Both the position numbers and the translations under genes were made by a program. A model generated the notes under the pieces. That model worked only from the letters and a program-made list of their open reading frames with translations. It had not been told where the DNA came from and did no database searches. 64,000 bases of DNA, taken from NCBI GenBank assembly GCA_016124845.1, contig WGMW01000054.1, forward strand, positions 1-64,000. Direction: 5' to 3'. This document shows positions 8,513 through 17,240 of this stretch, one piece after another (within the stretch, counting starts at the first letter, position 1; each line of letters begins with the position of its first letter). The stretch comes from Flavobacteriales bacterium (GTDB taxonomy: Bacteria > Bacteroidota > Bacteroidia > UBA10329).

Positions 8513-9265
8513 CTATCGGGAAAATATGTTCGGTGGATATTCAACCTTCGTCAAATATAGCCCGTGTGCCGGAACCGACCGTCCGGCCTGCGTGCGGTCG
8601 CCAGAGGCGAGAATGGCCTGGAACTCTTCCAGCGAGGTGCGTTCCTGACCGATGTCGAGCATGGTGCCGACAATGGCGCGTACCATGTTCCGTAAAAAGC
8701 GGTTGGCGGTGATGTGGAAAGTGGTAAGTCCGTTCATTTCAACCCATTCGGCATGGTACACGTGGCAGAGGTTCGTCTTGTTATTGCCGTGCGATTTGCA
8801 GAAGCAACCGAAGTCATGTTCCCCTAACAGCATTGCGCAAGCCTTGTTCATCAGGTCCACATTCAGCGGGATATTGAACTTGTAGGTCTGGTCCGGCCTG
8901 AAAGGATCTTTCTGCTGGCTGATGATGTATTCGTAGCTGCGCTTGATGGCATCGAACCGCGCGTGGGCGTCATCTTTCGCCTCAAGCAGTTCGTAAATGG
9001 CGATGTTCCAAGGCAGAAGCGTGTTCAGTTTATGGATGAGCAGTGATGCATCCATGGCAATCTTTTCCTCCACATCGAAGTGCGCGTAGAACTCGCGGGC
9101 ATGCACGCCCGTGTCGGTCCTCCCGCATCCGGTAATGGAAATATCCTCCTGAAGAATGGTGCTTAATTTTTCGGTCAGCTCCTGCTGGATGCTGGGCGCG
9201 TTGTCCTGCATCTGCCAACCGTTGAATCCGGTTCCGTTGTATGCCAGTTTGAGGAAATAGCGCAC
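8513..9265 (-). CDS. truA: tRNA pseudouridine synthase A
   Basis: 250 residues, normal length. The catalytic aspartate is D51 in GCGRTDTGVHA, and FNGWQMQ near the N-terminus and RFLRNMVRAIVGTMLDIG near the C-terminus are family motifs. It converts uridines 38-40 of the tRNA anticodon stem to pseudouridine. The ATG directly adjoins the stop of the SUI1-type gene. Confidence 0.95.
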   Translation of the reverse strand: MRYFLKLAYNGTGFNGWQMQDNAPSIQQELTEKLSTILQEDISITGCGRTDTGVHAREFYAHFDVEEKIAMDASLLIHKLNTLLPWNIAIYELLEAKDDAHARFDAIKRSYEYIISQQKDPFRPDQTYKFNIPLNVDLMNKACAMLLGEHDFGCFCKSHGNNKTNLCHVYHAEWVEMNGLTTFHITANRFLRNMVRAIVGTMLDIGQERTSLEEFQAILASGDRTQAGRSVPAHGLYLTKVEYPPNIFSR

Positions 9266-9640
9266 TTAGCCACCGCTTCGTTTCACCTTGAAACCTTCGT
9301 CCTTCAGCAGGTTCATCACCTTCTGCACGTGGTCGCCCTGTATCACGATCTCGCCATCTTTGGAGGAACCGCCCACACCGCACTTGGTCTTCAGGGTTTT
9401 GGCGAGGTCTTTCAGGTCATCTTCGTGCAGGTCACCGAAACCTGTGATCAGCGTCACGGCTTTTCCGTTGCGGCCTTTCTTATCCAAAGTGACCCGCAGG
9501 TCTATTTTGGACGGTTCGATCTGTTCGGCATCGTTCTCCTCCAACTCCAGCGGCTCGTTAGAAACTGAGTTCGGGTCGATATTGAAGAGCGCTCCAAGGC
9601 TTTCCAGCCCTTTGCCAGATTGCGGTTTATTCTTTCCCAT
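9266..9640 (-). CDS. SUI1/eIF1-type translation factor (YciH-like)
   Basis: 124 residues from ATG 9640 (a TTG at 9649 is less likely). The C-terminal half is the SUI1 fold: RNGKAVTLITGF, LKTKCGVGGSSKDGEIVIQGDH, GFKVKRSGG. The first 50 residues are a linker. Bacterial YciH-like proteins are thought to influence fidelity of translation initiation. The start overlaps the end of the YegS-like gene by 14 bp. Confidence 0.9.
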   Translation of the reverse strand: MGKNKPQSGKGLESLGALFNIDPNSVSNEPLELEENDAEQIEPSKIDLRVTLDKKGRNGKAVTLITGFGDLHEDDLKDLAKTLKTKCGVGGSSKDGEIVIQGDHVQKVMNLLKDEGFKVKRSGG

Positions 9641-10514
9641 TCGGTACAATTACTTTCAAAGATGCCGGATTGATCTCGATCTCCACCACCTTTCCAAGGT
9701 CAAAGGGGTCGCCATCCAGATGTGACACATCGGGTCGTTCCTGTGTGATGGTCATCTTCTTGAACTTGAAGGTCTTGATGTATTTGCTCTGATGCAGCGT
9801 TCCTTGGAACAGGCGGTAGAAATTGATGAACATCTGAGGGATCGGCATCGGGTTCAGCACCACGGCATCCAGCATGCCATCATCTACCAACGCTTTCGGG
9901 GCCACTAAGGCATCATTTCCGTATTGCGATGAGTTGGCAAGGTCGATCTGCCAAGCTTTCCGTTCAAACTCACGGCCATCGGCAGTCACCTTATACGTCT
10001 GCAATTTATAGTTCCAGATCAGGTTTACACCCAGAACGAAATACTTGAACAGTCCACGGGTTTTCTGCTGATGGAATGCATCGCAAACAGCCGAATCGAA
10101 TCCGACCCCGGCCATGTTCATAAAGGCTTTGCCGTTGGCAAGTCCGGTGTCGATGGTTCTGAAATGGAAGTTGTTCAGGTTCTGCACGGCCTTCTTCGGG
10201 TTCATGGGAATTCCCAACGAACGCGCAAGTCCGTTTCCCGATCCGGCAGGGAGGATTCCCAACGCCACATCGGTGCCTGCCAAGGTCTGCCCAACCTGAT
10301 TGATGGAGCCATCGCCCCCGGCAATGATCACCGCCTCGCAACCCGAATCGATGCCTTCCTGCGTCAGTTCAATGGCATGCCGGTGGTATTCGGTGCGCAC
10401 CACCTCGAAATCGAACTTGTTGCTGTCAAGTTCGGTCTCGATCGCCTTCAGCATCTTTTTCCGTCTTCCACTACCGGAAACGGGGTTGACAATGATGCGG
10501 ATCTTGTGTTTCAT
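9627..10514 (-). CDS. Diacylglycerol/lipid kinase family protein (YegS/BmrU-like)
   Basis: 295 residues from ATG 10514. Motifs of the DAGK catalytic domain: NPVSGSGRRKK at the N-terminus, GGDGSINQVGQTLAG (nucleotide-binding loop) and GILPAGSGNGLARSLG. The C-terminal half is the beta-sandwich part. These proteins phosphorylate a membrane or sphingoid-type lipid; the exact lipid is not determined by sequence. A TTG at 10532 adds six residues and is less likely. Confidence 0.9.
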   Translation of the reverse strand: MKHKIRIIVNPVSGSGRRKKMLKAIETELDSNKFDFEVVRTEYHRHAIELTQEGIDSGCEAVIIAGGDGSINQVGQTLAGTDVALGILPAGSGNGLARSLGIPMNPKKAVQNLNNFHFRTIDTGLANGKAFMNMAGVGFDSAVCDAFHQQKTRGLFKYFVLGVNLIWNYKLQTYKVTADGREFERKAWQIDLANSSQYGNDALVAPKALVDDGMLDAVVLNPMPIPQMFINFYRLFQGTLHQSKYIKTFKFKKMTITQERPDVSHLDGDPFDLGKVVEIEINPASLKVIVPNGKE

Positions 10515-10542
10515 GGGTGATTGGCGTTCCAAGAATCGAAGG

Positions 10543-12417
10543 TCATTCGATTGTCATTCGATTGTCATTCAACGCGGTTGAATAGTTCATCAGATACGCC
10601 TTCAAATATGCCTCATTTTCCGCGATCGGCACATTCGGATCATCAAGAAGATTCTGTTTCAGTAAAGGGTCTGACTGAATATCATACACGAAAGTGGGGT
10701 TTTCGCCATCGAAGCAAAGTAGCTGGCCGTTTCTCAAAACCTGATACTGATCGTGTTTGAAAGCAATGGCCACGCGGTCCGCATTCGGGTCGAAGGCATC
10801 GGTGCCGAAGGCGAAGAAGGGTTTCTCATAGCCGAGCATGCGCAGAACTGTGGGCATGATATCCGCCTGCTGTACCACCTGATGGAACCGACCGCTGAAG
10901 GTGCTATCGCTGGGTTGGTAGAAGATGATCGGAATGCGCAGCGAACCCAGCTTCGTTTGATACTGCTCGTGCTCAGAAAGCGAGGTGTGATCGGCCGTGA
11001 TCACGAATAGCGTGTTGCTGAACCAATCGGTTTTGGATGCTTTCTCGAAGAACTGGCGCAGCGACTCATCCGCGTAGCCAAGGCTTTCGTGTATAGGCAG
11101 TGTTCCTTTCGGAAATCGGTTGCGGTATCCGTCAGGCAACGCATACGGATGGTGGCTCGAAAGCGTGAAAATGGAGGCGAAGAACGGCTTCTGGTATTCG
11201 CTCAGTTTATCCACGCAGTTGTTCAGGAAGTAGTGGTCGGAAATTCCCCAAAAACCATCGTAATGCTCATCTGGGAAAGGATAATGGTCACGGTCGTAGA
11301 AGGAATCATAGCCCGCCTGCCCTGCAAACGATTCGAAGTTCATGGAATTCTTGTTTCCTCCGTGCATGAACACCGTTTCGTAACCAAGCGGCTTCAGCAG
11401 ATTGGCGAGGCTGTTGATCCTGTCTCCCGCGTAGCGTGAAGTAGTGAACGGCTCGTACATTAAGGTTGGAATGGATGCCACCACGGCCGGAATTCCCTCA
11501 ATGGAACGATGACCATTGGCGTAGGCATGATCGAAGACCATGGCCACGTTGCACAATGAATCCACAAACGGAGTGTAACCAACCTCCAGACCGTTCAGCG
11601 CTTTGATGTATTCGGTGGAAAGACTCTCAACGATAATGATGACCACGTTCTTTCCTTTCGACCGTCCTGCAAATGCTGTGCTGTCGGGTTTAATGATCGG
11701 ACTCAATGGGACGATCTCGGCCGCTGGAAACTCAAAACGTTTCAGTTCAGGTTTGCCGATTGTTTTGAGGATGGTGAAAGGTGTGCTTAGAACTACTGGA
11801 TTGAGTTCAGGTGATTGAGTTTTGGAAGCATCCACGATCGTCAACGGAATGCGCTGCATGCCACCGCGCGCACCAAGTACCAACAGCAGACCGATGGGAA
11901 GGAGAAGGAGCGCATTCTTCCAAGTCGGGTTTTCAGGAACCGTACTTCGGAAAAGTCGCATCGTTAACCAAAGCGCCAGCAACATGATGAGCGCGAATAC
12001 CACCAGCAGATACCAGAAATGCGTAAGCAGATTGGGCCCGATGTTGAATAGGTCATCGCTGATGAACGCAAACTCGAACAGGTCATCGGTGGATCTGCGT
12101 GCCGTGAATTTGAAGAACTCGGCATCAATGCAGTTCAGAAGGTTCATGGCACCAAGCATGCCGAGGTAGAACCAGATGGTTATCCGTTCGAAAACTCCTC
12201 CCCGCAAAAAGGGAAGTACAAGGAAGAACGGGCCGAGCAGGTAGGCGATCGTTACTGCGTCAAAACGCAGTCCGTAGCCGAATGCACTCAGAATGTCTGA
12301 AACCGAACCCCTGAAATAGTTTGTAAGGTTGATGTAAAACAGGAATCGCGACAGCGAAAGCGTAAGGAATGCAATGAGAAGCGAGCCGATGAATCTTTTC
12401 CAGAACGATCGGTTCAT
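10543..12417 (-). CDS. LTA synthase family (sulfatase-fold) membrane protein
   Basis: 624 residues. Five membrane spans occupy residues about 10-190. The periplasmic alkaline-phosphatase/sulfatase-fold domain follows. It has VVIIIVESLSTEY with the nucleophile position, MHGGNKNSMNFESF, TLSSHHPYALP and VITADHTSLSE (metal ligands). In Gram-negative bacteria such proteins transfer glycerophosphate or phosphoethanolamine-like groups to envelope glycans. The coding sequence ends in a short direct repeat (CATTCGATTGT, about 10550-10570). It heads the operon that runs to the ABC exporter. Confidence 0.85.
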   Translation of the reverse strand: MNRSFWKRFIGSLLIAFLTLSLSRFLFYINLTNYFRGSVSDILSAFGYGLRFDAVTIAYLLGPFFLVLPFLRGGVFERITIWFYLGMLGAMNLLNCIDAEFFKFTARRSTDDLFEFAFISDDLFNIGPNLLTHFWYLLVVFALIMLLALWLTMRLFRSTVPENPTWKNALLLLPIGLLLVLGARGGMQRIPLTIVDASKTQSPELNPVVLSTPFTILKTIGKPELKRFEFPAAEIVPLSPIIKPDSTAFAGRSKGKNVVIIIVESLSTEYIKALNGLEVGYTPFVDSLCNVAMVFDHAYANGHRSIEGIPAVVASIPTLMYEPFTTSRYAGDRINSLANLLKPLGYETVFMHGGNKNSMNFESFAGQAGYDSFYDRDHYPFPDEHYDGFWGISDHYFLNNCVDKLSEYQKPFFASIFTLSSHHPYALPDGYRNRFPKGTLPIHESLGYADESLRQFFEKASKTDWFSNTLFVITADHTSLSEHEQYQTKLGSLRIPIIFYQPSDSTFSGRFHQVVQQADIMPTVLRMLGYEKPFFAFGTDAFDPNADRVAIAFKHDQYQVLRNGQLLCFDGENPTFVYDIQSDPLLKQNLLDDPNVPIAENEAYLKAYLMNYSTALNDNRMTIE

Positions 12418-12443
12418 ACCTTATTGCAGAATTCGGAAATGAA

Positions 12444-12968
12444 TCAGTTGTCGTAGCGTTGCGCAAAGATCACGCAATCCTCTTTCACAGGCTGACCGTT
12501 CATCAACCAGGTAGAGTAGAGGATGGTCAAGTAACCATCATCATCAATATGTCCTTCCCCTTTAAAGGTCATAGGAACGCCTCTTACACTTAAGTTTTGC
12601 GTGGGAATAGTCAGTGAATGTCTGTCAACCAGCGCACGGACCGTAATGCTATCATCGCTGAAATTCAGCATTTTGATGTCGTCCTTCTCATCGGTTCTCA
12701 GATTGTCCTCGGCAATGGTCATATAGCGTGGAGTTGGGAGCAAGGTATCTGGCCAACAGATGTGCAACAGATTGTAAACTCCCAGAAACTTATCACGTGC
12801 ATTGATGCATGAACCGTCATCGCGCACAGCGTCTGGATTGTAGTTGTCAGACCGTCTGTTGGTACAACCTACTTCTTCCTTACATCCCGAAAGAAAGGAT
12901 GAAGCACCAAGAACAGCTACCAGCAACAGTGGTACACTTATGAGTTTGATATGATTCCAAGTTTTCAT
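12444..12968 (-). CDS. Lipoprotein, array member 1 (Cys/Asp-rich N-module)
   Basis: 174 residues from ATG 12968 (another ATG at 12974). The lipobox is FLSGC. Directly after it comes GCTNRRSDNYNPDAVRDDGS, a two-Cys acidic motif common in Bacteroidota surface proteins and likely to be a small metal-binding loop. Then come RDKFLGVYNL and a beta-rich domain with FKGEGHIDDDGYLTILY. Five more genes in this strand cluster share the RDKFLG-Y element and the GxG...L.I.Y hairpin. Function unknown. Confidence 0.8.
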   Translation of the reverse strand: MKTWNHIKLISVPLLLVAVLGASSFLSGCKEEVGCTNRRSDNYNPDAVRDDGSCINARDKFLGVYNLLHICWPDTLLPTPRYMTIAEDNLRTDEKDDIKMLNFSDDSITVRALVDRHSLTIPTQNLSVRGVPMTFKGEGHIDDDGYLTILYSTWLMNGQPVKEDCVIFAQRYDN

Positions 12969-12982
12969 TCTCATCGTTCTGG

Positions 12983-13498
12983 TTATTCCGGCTCTTTTAT
13001 CGCATAGAGATTCAGGCGGATGCTATCGTTGTAAGTGGTCGCATCAGGCAAGGTTATCAGCTCCAAACGCGTGTAATGCATTTCCAATACGCGACCATTG
13101 ACCTCGCCATCGCCATAAAAGGTGTAGTTTCCGATCGTTTGTCTGTCCACCGAGAATTTGTAAGTGCTGTTTACTGTACCTCTCAAAGCGTACAATGGTT
13201 GGTCAAAGTCGCTTACTCCGATGATCAAACCTGTATTTCCAATGGCTGTAGAATCCTCAATATTTATTCCTATCTGCTCGTAAGGCACCAATGTGTCTTG
13301 TCCGATCTCGATGGTTCCATTTGCCAAATACTGACCAAGGAATTTGTCTCGGGTCGGAATGCAGGTGTCGTCATCCTGCTTGGCCTCAGGGTCGTAATTG
13401 TCAGAGTAGGGGTCGGTACAACCGCGCGGTTTTTGGCAACCGATAGAAACCGCCACGGTAGCGATAAGAACGTAGAGTATGTAGAGGTTTTTTCTCAT
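12983..13498 (-). CDS. Lipoprotein, array member 2
   Basis: 171 residues. Lipobox VSIGC, then GCTDPYSDNYDPEAKQDDDT and TRDKFLGQYLANGTIEIG. The beta domain ends with FYGDGEVNGRVLEMHYTRLEL. It lies 14 bp upstream of member 1, so co-transcription is likely. No enzyme motif is visible. Confidence 0.8.
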   Translation of the reverse strand: MRKNLYILYVLIATVAVSIGCQKPRGCTDPYSDNYDPEAKQDDDTCIPTRDKFLGQYLANGTIEIGQDTLVPYEQIGINIEDSTAIGNTGLIIGVSDFDQPLYALRGTVNSTYKFSVDRQTIGNYTFYGDGEVNGRVLEMHYTRLELITLPDATTYNDSIRLNLYAIKEPE

Positions 13499-13584
13499 GT
13501 CTAATGCTGCTTGGTCGGTGCAGATTTAATCGGTGAAGGTAAAGAATGTGAATTTAACTTTAACAAAAGTTGCCCGTTTTGAGT

Positions 13585-14043
13585 TTATTGTTTCGTCATC
13601 GATTCAAGACAATCGTAGATGGTCTCGGTTCCGCCCGAATTGTAGCGCATCCGATATGAAAGCGAAATGCCATTGTCCGCAACATAAACTCCCGCGCCTT
13701 CTATCGTAACGTGTGAGTTCACCACTTGTTGTTCTATGGTGATGTTCTGTCCGTACACCTTCGCATCCACTTCGCCCAACGTATCGGCCAGGCCAAGGAA
13801 CACTACCTTAAAATCGCCTGGGCCTTCGGATATGACGCACGAATAATCATTCTGGCAATCGGATGAAACATGAAAAGTTCCCAGAAACTTGTCCCGTTCC
13901 AAAATACATGAACCATCATCAAATACCGCATCTGGGTTGTAATTCTCCGAACCGAACTGGGTACAGCCAGCGTTCTTCTTACAGCCAGAGGCCGCAAATA
14001 GCATGAATATGCCGATGCAGATGTAGGGAAAGCGAAAGCCCAA
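13585..14043 (-). CDS. Lipoprotein, array member 3
   Basis: 152 residues. Lipobox FAASGC, then GCTQFGSENYNPDAVFDDGS, RDKFLGTFHVSSDC, and a beta domain with IEGAGVYVADNGISLSYRM. No ATG is available before the signal peptide; the only upstream start is TTG at 14043, just after an in-frame TGA. The ATG at 14004 would leave too short a signal sequence. Confidence 0.72.
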   Translation of the reverse strand: MGFRFPYICIGIFMLFAASGCKKNAGCTQFGSENYNPDAVFDDGSCILERDKFLGTFHVSSDCQNDYSCVISEGPGDFKVVFLGLADTLGEVDAKVYGQNITIEQQVVNSHVTIEGAGVYVADNGISLSYRMRYNSGGTETIYDCLESMTKQ

Positions 14044-14094
14044 AGTTGGTCAGGTTTTGGGCAGCATACGAGGTAAGCGTTACATGGTTACACC

Positions 14095-14628
14095 TTAATC
14101 GACCTTGGTGCAATAGTAATGGTAGGTAAGCGGCTCTTTGATCAGTTGTGGCGGAGTTCCAGTTGTAATGTCAACCGGTAGCATGGTGGTGAGGCTGAAC
14201 GTGAAATCGACAGAATCGGAAACCAACCATTGGCCCGAACCGGTAAAGGGTTGCGGATAATTGATGCCGAACCAGGTACCTTCCTTTGTGAAGTTCTCGA
14301 TGGCAATGTTATTGGCGGATACTGCACCCTGAATGATCTCATTGCCGTTCAGAAACATGTTGAAGGCATTGTCGGCCGTATTGGCCTCCGATACCTGAAA
14401 ACTTCCCATGTCCATACCTTCGGCCTCGGTCACAGGCTCAACCCAGAAACGGGTGTACGTGTAGTTGCCTATCATCTTATCCCTTGCAGGAATACACGTT
14501 CCATCGTCATTCTTCGCTTCAGGATCGTAATTGTCCGCGGTCGGTTCCGTACAACCATGGTGCTGGTTGCAAGATGAAGACCAAATGACAAGCACAAGTA
14601 GTGGCAGAATGAGGAAAAGTCGTTTCAT
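14095..14628 (-). CDS. Lipoprotein, array member 4
   Basis: 177 residues from ATG 14628 (14634 also possible). Lipobox WSSSC, then GCTEPTADNYDPEAKNDDGT, ARDKMIGNYTYTRFW and a beta domain with FTGSGQWLVSDSVDFTFSL. A TAnnTTTG-type -7 element lies upstream at 14650-14657, so this gene probably starts the transcript that runs through members 3, 2 and 1. Confidence 0.8.
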   Translation of the reverse strand: MKRLFLILPLLVLVIWSSSCNQHHGCTEPTADNYDPEAKNDDGTCIPARDKMIGNYTYTRFWVEPVTEAEGMDMGSFQVSEANTADNAFNMFLNGNEIIQGAVSANNIAIENFTKEGTWFGINYPQPFTGSGQWLVSDSVDFTFSLTTMLPVDITTGTPPQLIKEPLTYHYYCTKVD

Positions 14629-14649
14629 GTTCATTAAAAATCGAATAGC

Positions 14650-14657
14650 CAAATATA
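14650..14657 (-). promoter_or_regulatory. Putative -7 element of lipoprotein array member 4
   Basis: CAAATATA on the plus strand, TATATTTG on the minus strand, fitting the Bacteroidota TAnnTTTG consensus. No clear TTG is found at -33 spacing. Confidence 0.4.
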
Positions 14658-14661
14658 ACGA

Positions 14662-14693
14662 GTTGAAAGGCTTTATGGGAAACATTAACTTTG
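14662..14693 (+). promoter_or_regulatory. Putative promoter of the Ala/Glu-rich lipoprotein gene
   Basis: TTG at 14663-14665 and TAACTTTG at 14686-14693 with 20 bp between them match the Bacteroidota -33/-7 pattern. The start codon is 33 bp downstream. It is back to back with the -7 element of array member 4. Confidence 0.6.
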
Positions 14694-14725
14694 CGCCCAA
14701 CGATAACCCAAAACAAAGATCAACT

Positions 14726-15121
14726 ATGAAAAAAGTACTATTGTTTTCTCTTGTAGGAGGAATGATCGCGCTGGCTTCCTGCGGAGGTGGCCCGAGCGCT
14801 GAAGAAAAAGCTGCCATGGAGCAAGCTAAATTGGATTCTATTAAAGCTGCCGAGCAAGCGAAGATCGATGCTGCCGCTGCCGCTGCTGAAGCTGAGGCGA
14901 AGGCTGCTGCTCATGAGGCTGAAGAAGCTGTAACCGATGCAACCGAAGAAGTGGAAGAGGTAGTGGAGAAGAAAGAACCTGAGAACATCATTCAGGGTAA
15001 GAAGCAATCAGCAGACGATGCATCTAAGACCAATATCATTGAGTCGAAGAAATCGAAAGCTGAAGAAGAAAAGACAAGCGGAGAAAGCATCATCAGCAAG
15101 AAAAAGAAAGGAGCTAACTGA
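14726..15121 (+). CDS. Ala/Glu/Lys-rich lipoprotein
   Basis: 131 residues from ATG 14726. A lipobox (LASC) follows a 19-residue signal sequence. The rest is low in complexity: an alanine/glutamate-rich stretch (residues about 30-85) predicted to be a continuous helix or coiled coil, then a lysine-rich tail with two copies of a NII(Q/E)..K / SIISKKKK-like motif. It may be a periplasmic spacer or peptidoglycan-proximal lipoprotein; function unknown. It has its own promoter and a strong terminator. Confidence 0.8.
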   Translation: MKKVLLFSLVGGMIALASCGGGPSAEEKAAMEQAKLDSIKAAEQAKIDAAAAAAEAEAKAAAHEAEEAVTDATEEVEEVVEKKEPENIIQGKKQSADDASKTNIIESKKSKAEEEKTSGESIISKKKKGAN

Positions 15122-15141
15122 GATAGCAGTTCTCAAGATTG

Positions 15142-15168
15142 AAAGGAGGCCATGGCCTCCTTTTTTTT
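15142..15168 (+). terminator. Rho-independent terminator
   Basis: The perfect palindrome AAAGGAGGCCATGGCCTCCT (continuing TT) is followed by a run of T. It lies 21 bp after the Ala/Glu-rich lipoprotein gene. Confidence 0.9.
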
Positions 15169-15320
15169 GCTCAAGATTTAGCGGGAAAAACTCTCCCTTT
15201 GAGGGAATAGGACTCAGACCTTCTTGAAGGCCTGATTTGTTTGGTTAATACGCTCAGAAGGTTACCTATCTATTGACGGTTGTCCACCAATATTGGGTGT
15301 GGATCCCAAAGAGTTGAAAC

Positions 15321-15351
15321 AAAAAAAGGGCATCCGATTCGGATGCCCTTT
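15321..15351 (-). terminator. Rho-independent terminator of the EGF-like lipoprotein gene
   Basis: On the minus strand the stem AAAGGGCATCCGA pairs with TCGGATGCCCTTT and runs into seven T. It lies 22 bp after the stop at 15373. The rest of 15169-15320 holds nothing I recognise. Confidence 0.9.
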
Positions 15352-15372
15352 GAATTTTAACGAAACCGTCAA

Positions 15373-15852
15373 TTACTGCTTGGTGCAGGTCATTGTACAG
15401 CTATCAGTATCTGTTCCAGCTGTTACTGTGTAAGTTACAGTCAAAATGTTTCCAGACAATTGACCAGAACCGCTGAAAGTACCGCCACCAACAGTTTGGT
15501 TCGCAATAGTAAGGCTGCTTCCACTTACTGTAGCAACAACATCAACACCGTAATCACCGAAGTTGCCAATAATGATCTTGGTTACGTCTGTAGAAGAAGT
15601 CGTAACAGTTACTGAGTAAGTGTAGTTTCCTGAAGTACAAGATTCAGAAACACTATAACTGGCAAGGAATTTTGCTCTTTCTTCCGTGTCGCAGCTTGTT
15701 CCTTCGTATCCGGCTTCGCAAACGCATGTTCCATCAACGCATGTTCCACCATTGTCGCAGGTAACATCTTTACAGTTGTCAACTTCGCAAGAAGCCAGCC
15801 CAAGTGAAGCAATTGCAGCTACACCCAAAATTTGAAATAATCTTGTTTTCAT
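15373..15852 (-). CDS. Lipoprotein, array member 5 (EGF-like N-module)
   Basis: 159 residues from ATG 15852. Lipobox GLASC. An EGF-like module follows with six cysteines (CKDVTCDNGGTC, CVCEAGYEGTSC). Then ERAKFLASYSVSESC, equivalent to the RDKFLGxY element of members 1-4, and a Thr/Ser/Val-rich beta domain with FSGSGQLSGNILTVTY. So the C-terminal domain is shared with members 1-4 while the N-terminal Cys module is different. A -7-like CAAATGTA (minus strand TACATTTG) lies at 15880-15887. Confidence 0.8.
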   Translation of the reverse strand: MKTRLFQILGVAAIASLGLASCEVDNCKDVTCDNGGTCVDGTCVCEAGYEGTSCDTEERAKFLASYSVSESCTSGNYTYSVTVTTSSTDVTKIIIGNFGDYGVDVVATVSGSSLTIANQTVGGGTFSGSGQLSGNILTVTYTVTAGTDTDSCTMTCTKQ

Positions 15853-15970
15853 GTTTTTAGTTTTTTGATTGAATGAAGGCAAATGTATCAAATCCTGCGC
15901 TTAACCATTTGGTCACATTGACAGTTTTTGAAAAAGGGATTGTCAATAACCCACAATATGATCACATGTT

Positions 15971-16210
15971 GGCCATTGCGAGGTTTCGCACCCTACCCAA
16001 ACTGTAGGTTTTGGCCATTGCGAGGGCTCGCACCTCACCCGAACTGCAGTTTTTCACCATTGCGGGGGCTCGCACCCTACCCAAACTGCAGTTTTTGGCC
16101 ATTGCGGGGGCTTGCACCCCACCCAAACTGTAGTTTTCTACTATTGCGAGGGCTTGCACCCTGCCCAAACTGGAGTTTTTGGCCGTTGCGTGAGGCCGCA
16201 TCATGGGAGA
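15971..16210. repeat. 42-bp tandem repeat, six units
   Basis: Units begin at 15971, 16013, 16055, 16097, 16139 and 16181, exactly 42 bp apart. The pattern is GGCCATTGCGAGGGCTCGCA followed by CCCTACCCAAACTGCAGTTTT. Because 42 is 14 codons, frames stay open on both strands (plus strand unit PLRGLAPHPNCSFW). No start signal or cargo supports a real gene. It fills most of the gap between array members 5 and 6. Confidence 0.9.
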
Positions 16211-16335
16211 TATGGAGAAAGGAGGCAACTACAGGTGTCTCTCAGGTAACGGTCTCTCGTATATGCCATACGGGAAGCGTTTCAATGATGTCCGAACGAT
16301 CACGCTTCCGAATGATCTTGCGGATGGTCAACCAC

Positions 16336-16806
16336 CTACTCTTGAATAACGCATTCCACGGTACATGTGAGCGTCTGTCCAGAATCGGGTACCAGTTCGT
16401 AACTGATGTTCAGGATGTCCTCCATCAGTTCTCCCGAGCCCGAAATGGTGTCATTATCAACAACTTGCGCAGCAATGTCAAACGTGGTTCCCGTTACCAC
16501 GGCATTCACCGATTGTCCAAGGTCGGCAAGGTTGGAGATGATGATTCCCTGCTCGTTGGTAGAATCTGAAGATATTTCTATGCTATAGGTGAAATTTCCC
16601 AGATTGCAGGTTTCAGTTGCGGAATAGCTTCCTGTGAAGTCGGCCATTTTTCTTGTTTCACAGTTCACGCCTTCATATTCATTTGGGCACACGCATTTTC
16701 CTTCAAAGCAGATGCCTCCGTTCTGGCACGATACATCTTTACATGGGTCGCTCTTACAGCCAAAGAGAACGGGAATGATCAAAAGAGGAAGAAGCAGTTT
16801 GCGCAT
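16336..16806 (-). CDS. Lipoprotein, array member 6 (EGF-like N-module)
   Basis: 156 residues from ATG 16806. Lipobox VLFGC, then an EGF-like module (CKDVSCQNGGIC, CVCPNEYEGVNC), KMADFTGSYSATETC, and a beta domain with ISGSGELMEDILNISYEL and a final Cys pair. Closest relative in the window is member 5. A -7-like CAAATTTA lies upstream at 16828-16835 (minus strand TAAATTTG). Confidence 0.8.
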   Translation of the reverse strand: MRKLLLPLLIIPVLFGCKSDPCKDVSCQNGGICFEGKCVCPNEYEGVNCETRKMADFTGSYSATETCNLGNFTYSIEISSDSTNEQGIIISNLADLGQSVNAVVTGTTFDIAAQVVDNDTISGSGELMEDILNISYELVPDSGQTLTCTVECVIQE

Positions 16807-16865
16807 GGAAGAAGGTTTGATTTCGGCCAAATTTAGAAAACGGATCGTTGCACAGGATTTTGAAA

Positions 16866-17042
16866 AGCTGTTTCACAGAGAGCAAATGAGCAATGGAGAT
16901 GCACAGAGATGGTCAATTGGGAATATGTCGGTCTGCTTGTGTACACTACCTTATGAAAAACATGCTTTTAGCCACAGAGGCACAGCAGGCACAGAGGTTT
17001 TCACAGAGAAAATGCAACTATTTCTGTGTCTCTGTGCCTATT
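16866..17042. repeat. CACAGAG-type intergenic repeat in the 485-bp gap before the E1 gene
   Basis: TTTCACAGAGAGCAAATGAG and AATGGAGATGCACAGAGA occur first. Then comes an imperfect inverted repeat with arms TAGCCACAGAGGCACAG and CTGTGTCTCTGTGCCTATTA. The first part closely matches 41683-41725. The rest of 16807-17291 has no convincing ORF. Confidence 0.7.
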
Positions 17043-17240
17043 AGCGGATCAGCATAGTTGGGAATGAATGCTGATGACCAAAAGATACAGCTACGAATTG
17101 ATGATTGCCCGCGATCGGTCGTGTATTGAAGAGCAACGGTTTTTCACTTAGGTCAAACATCTCTGTGAAATAATCGATGGTCATTGTTCCAAAAACCACG
17201 AAGTGCCTTTCTGAGAAATGACCATCGGAGCGTTACTTGG

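Noticed and set aside
7631-8560. Plus-strand frame of 309 codons
   Set aside because: Antisense to the ABC exporter gene; rich in His, Glu and Asp from reverse reading of a conserved coding sequence.
15971-16210. Possible CRISPR array or a real repeat protein
   Set aside because: Whole units are similar, so there are no spacers. The frames on both strands lack signal peptide, start context and any domain.
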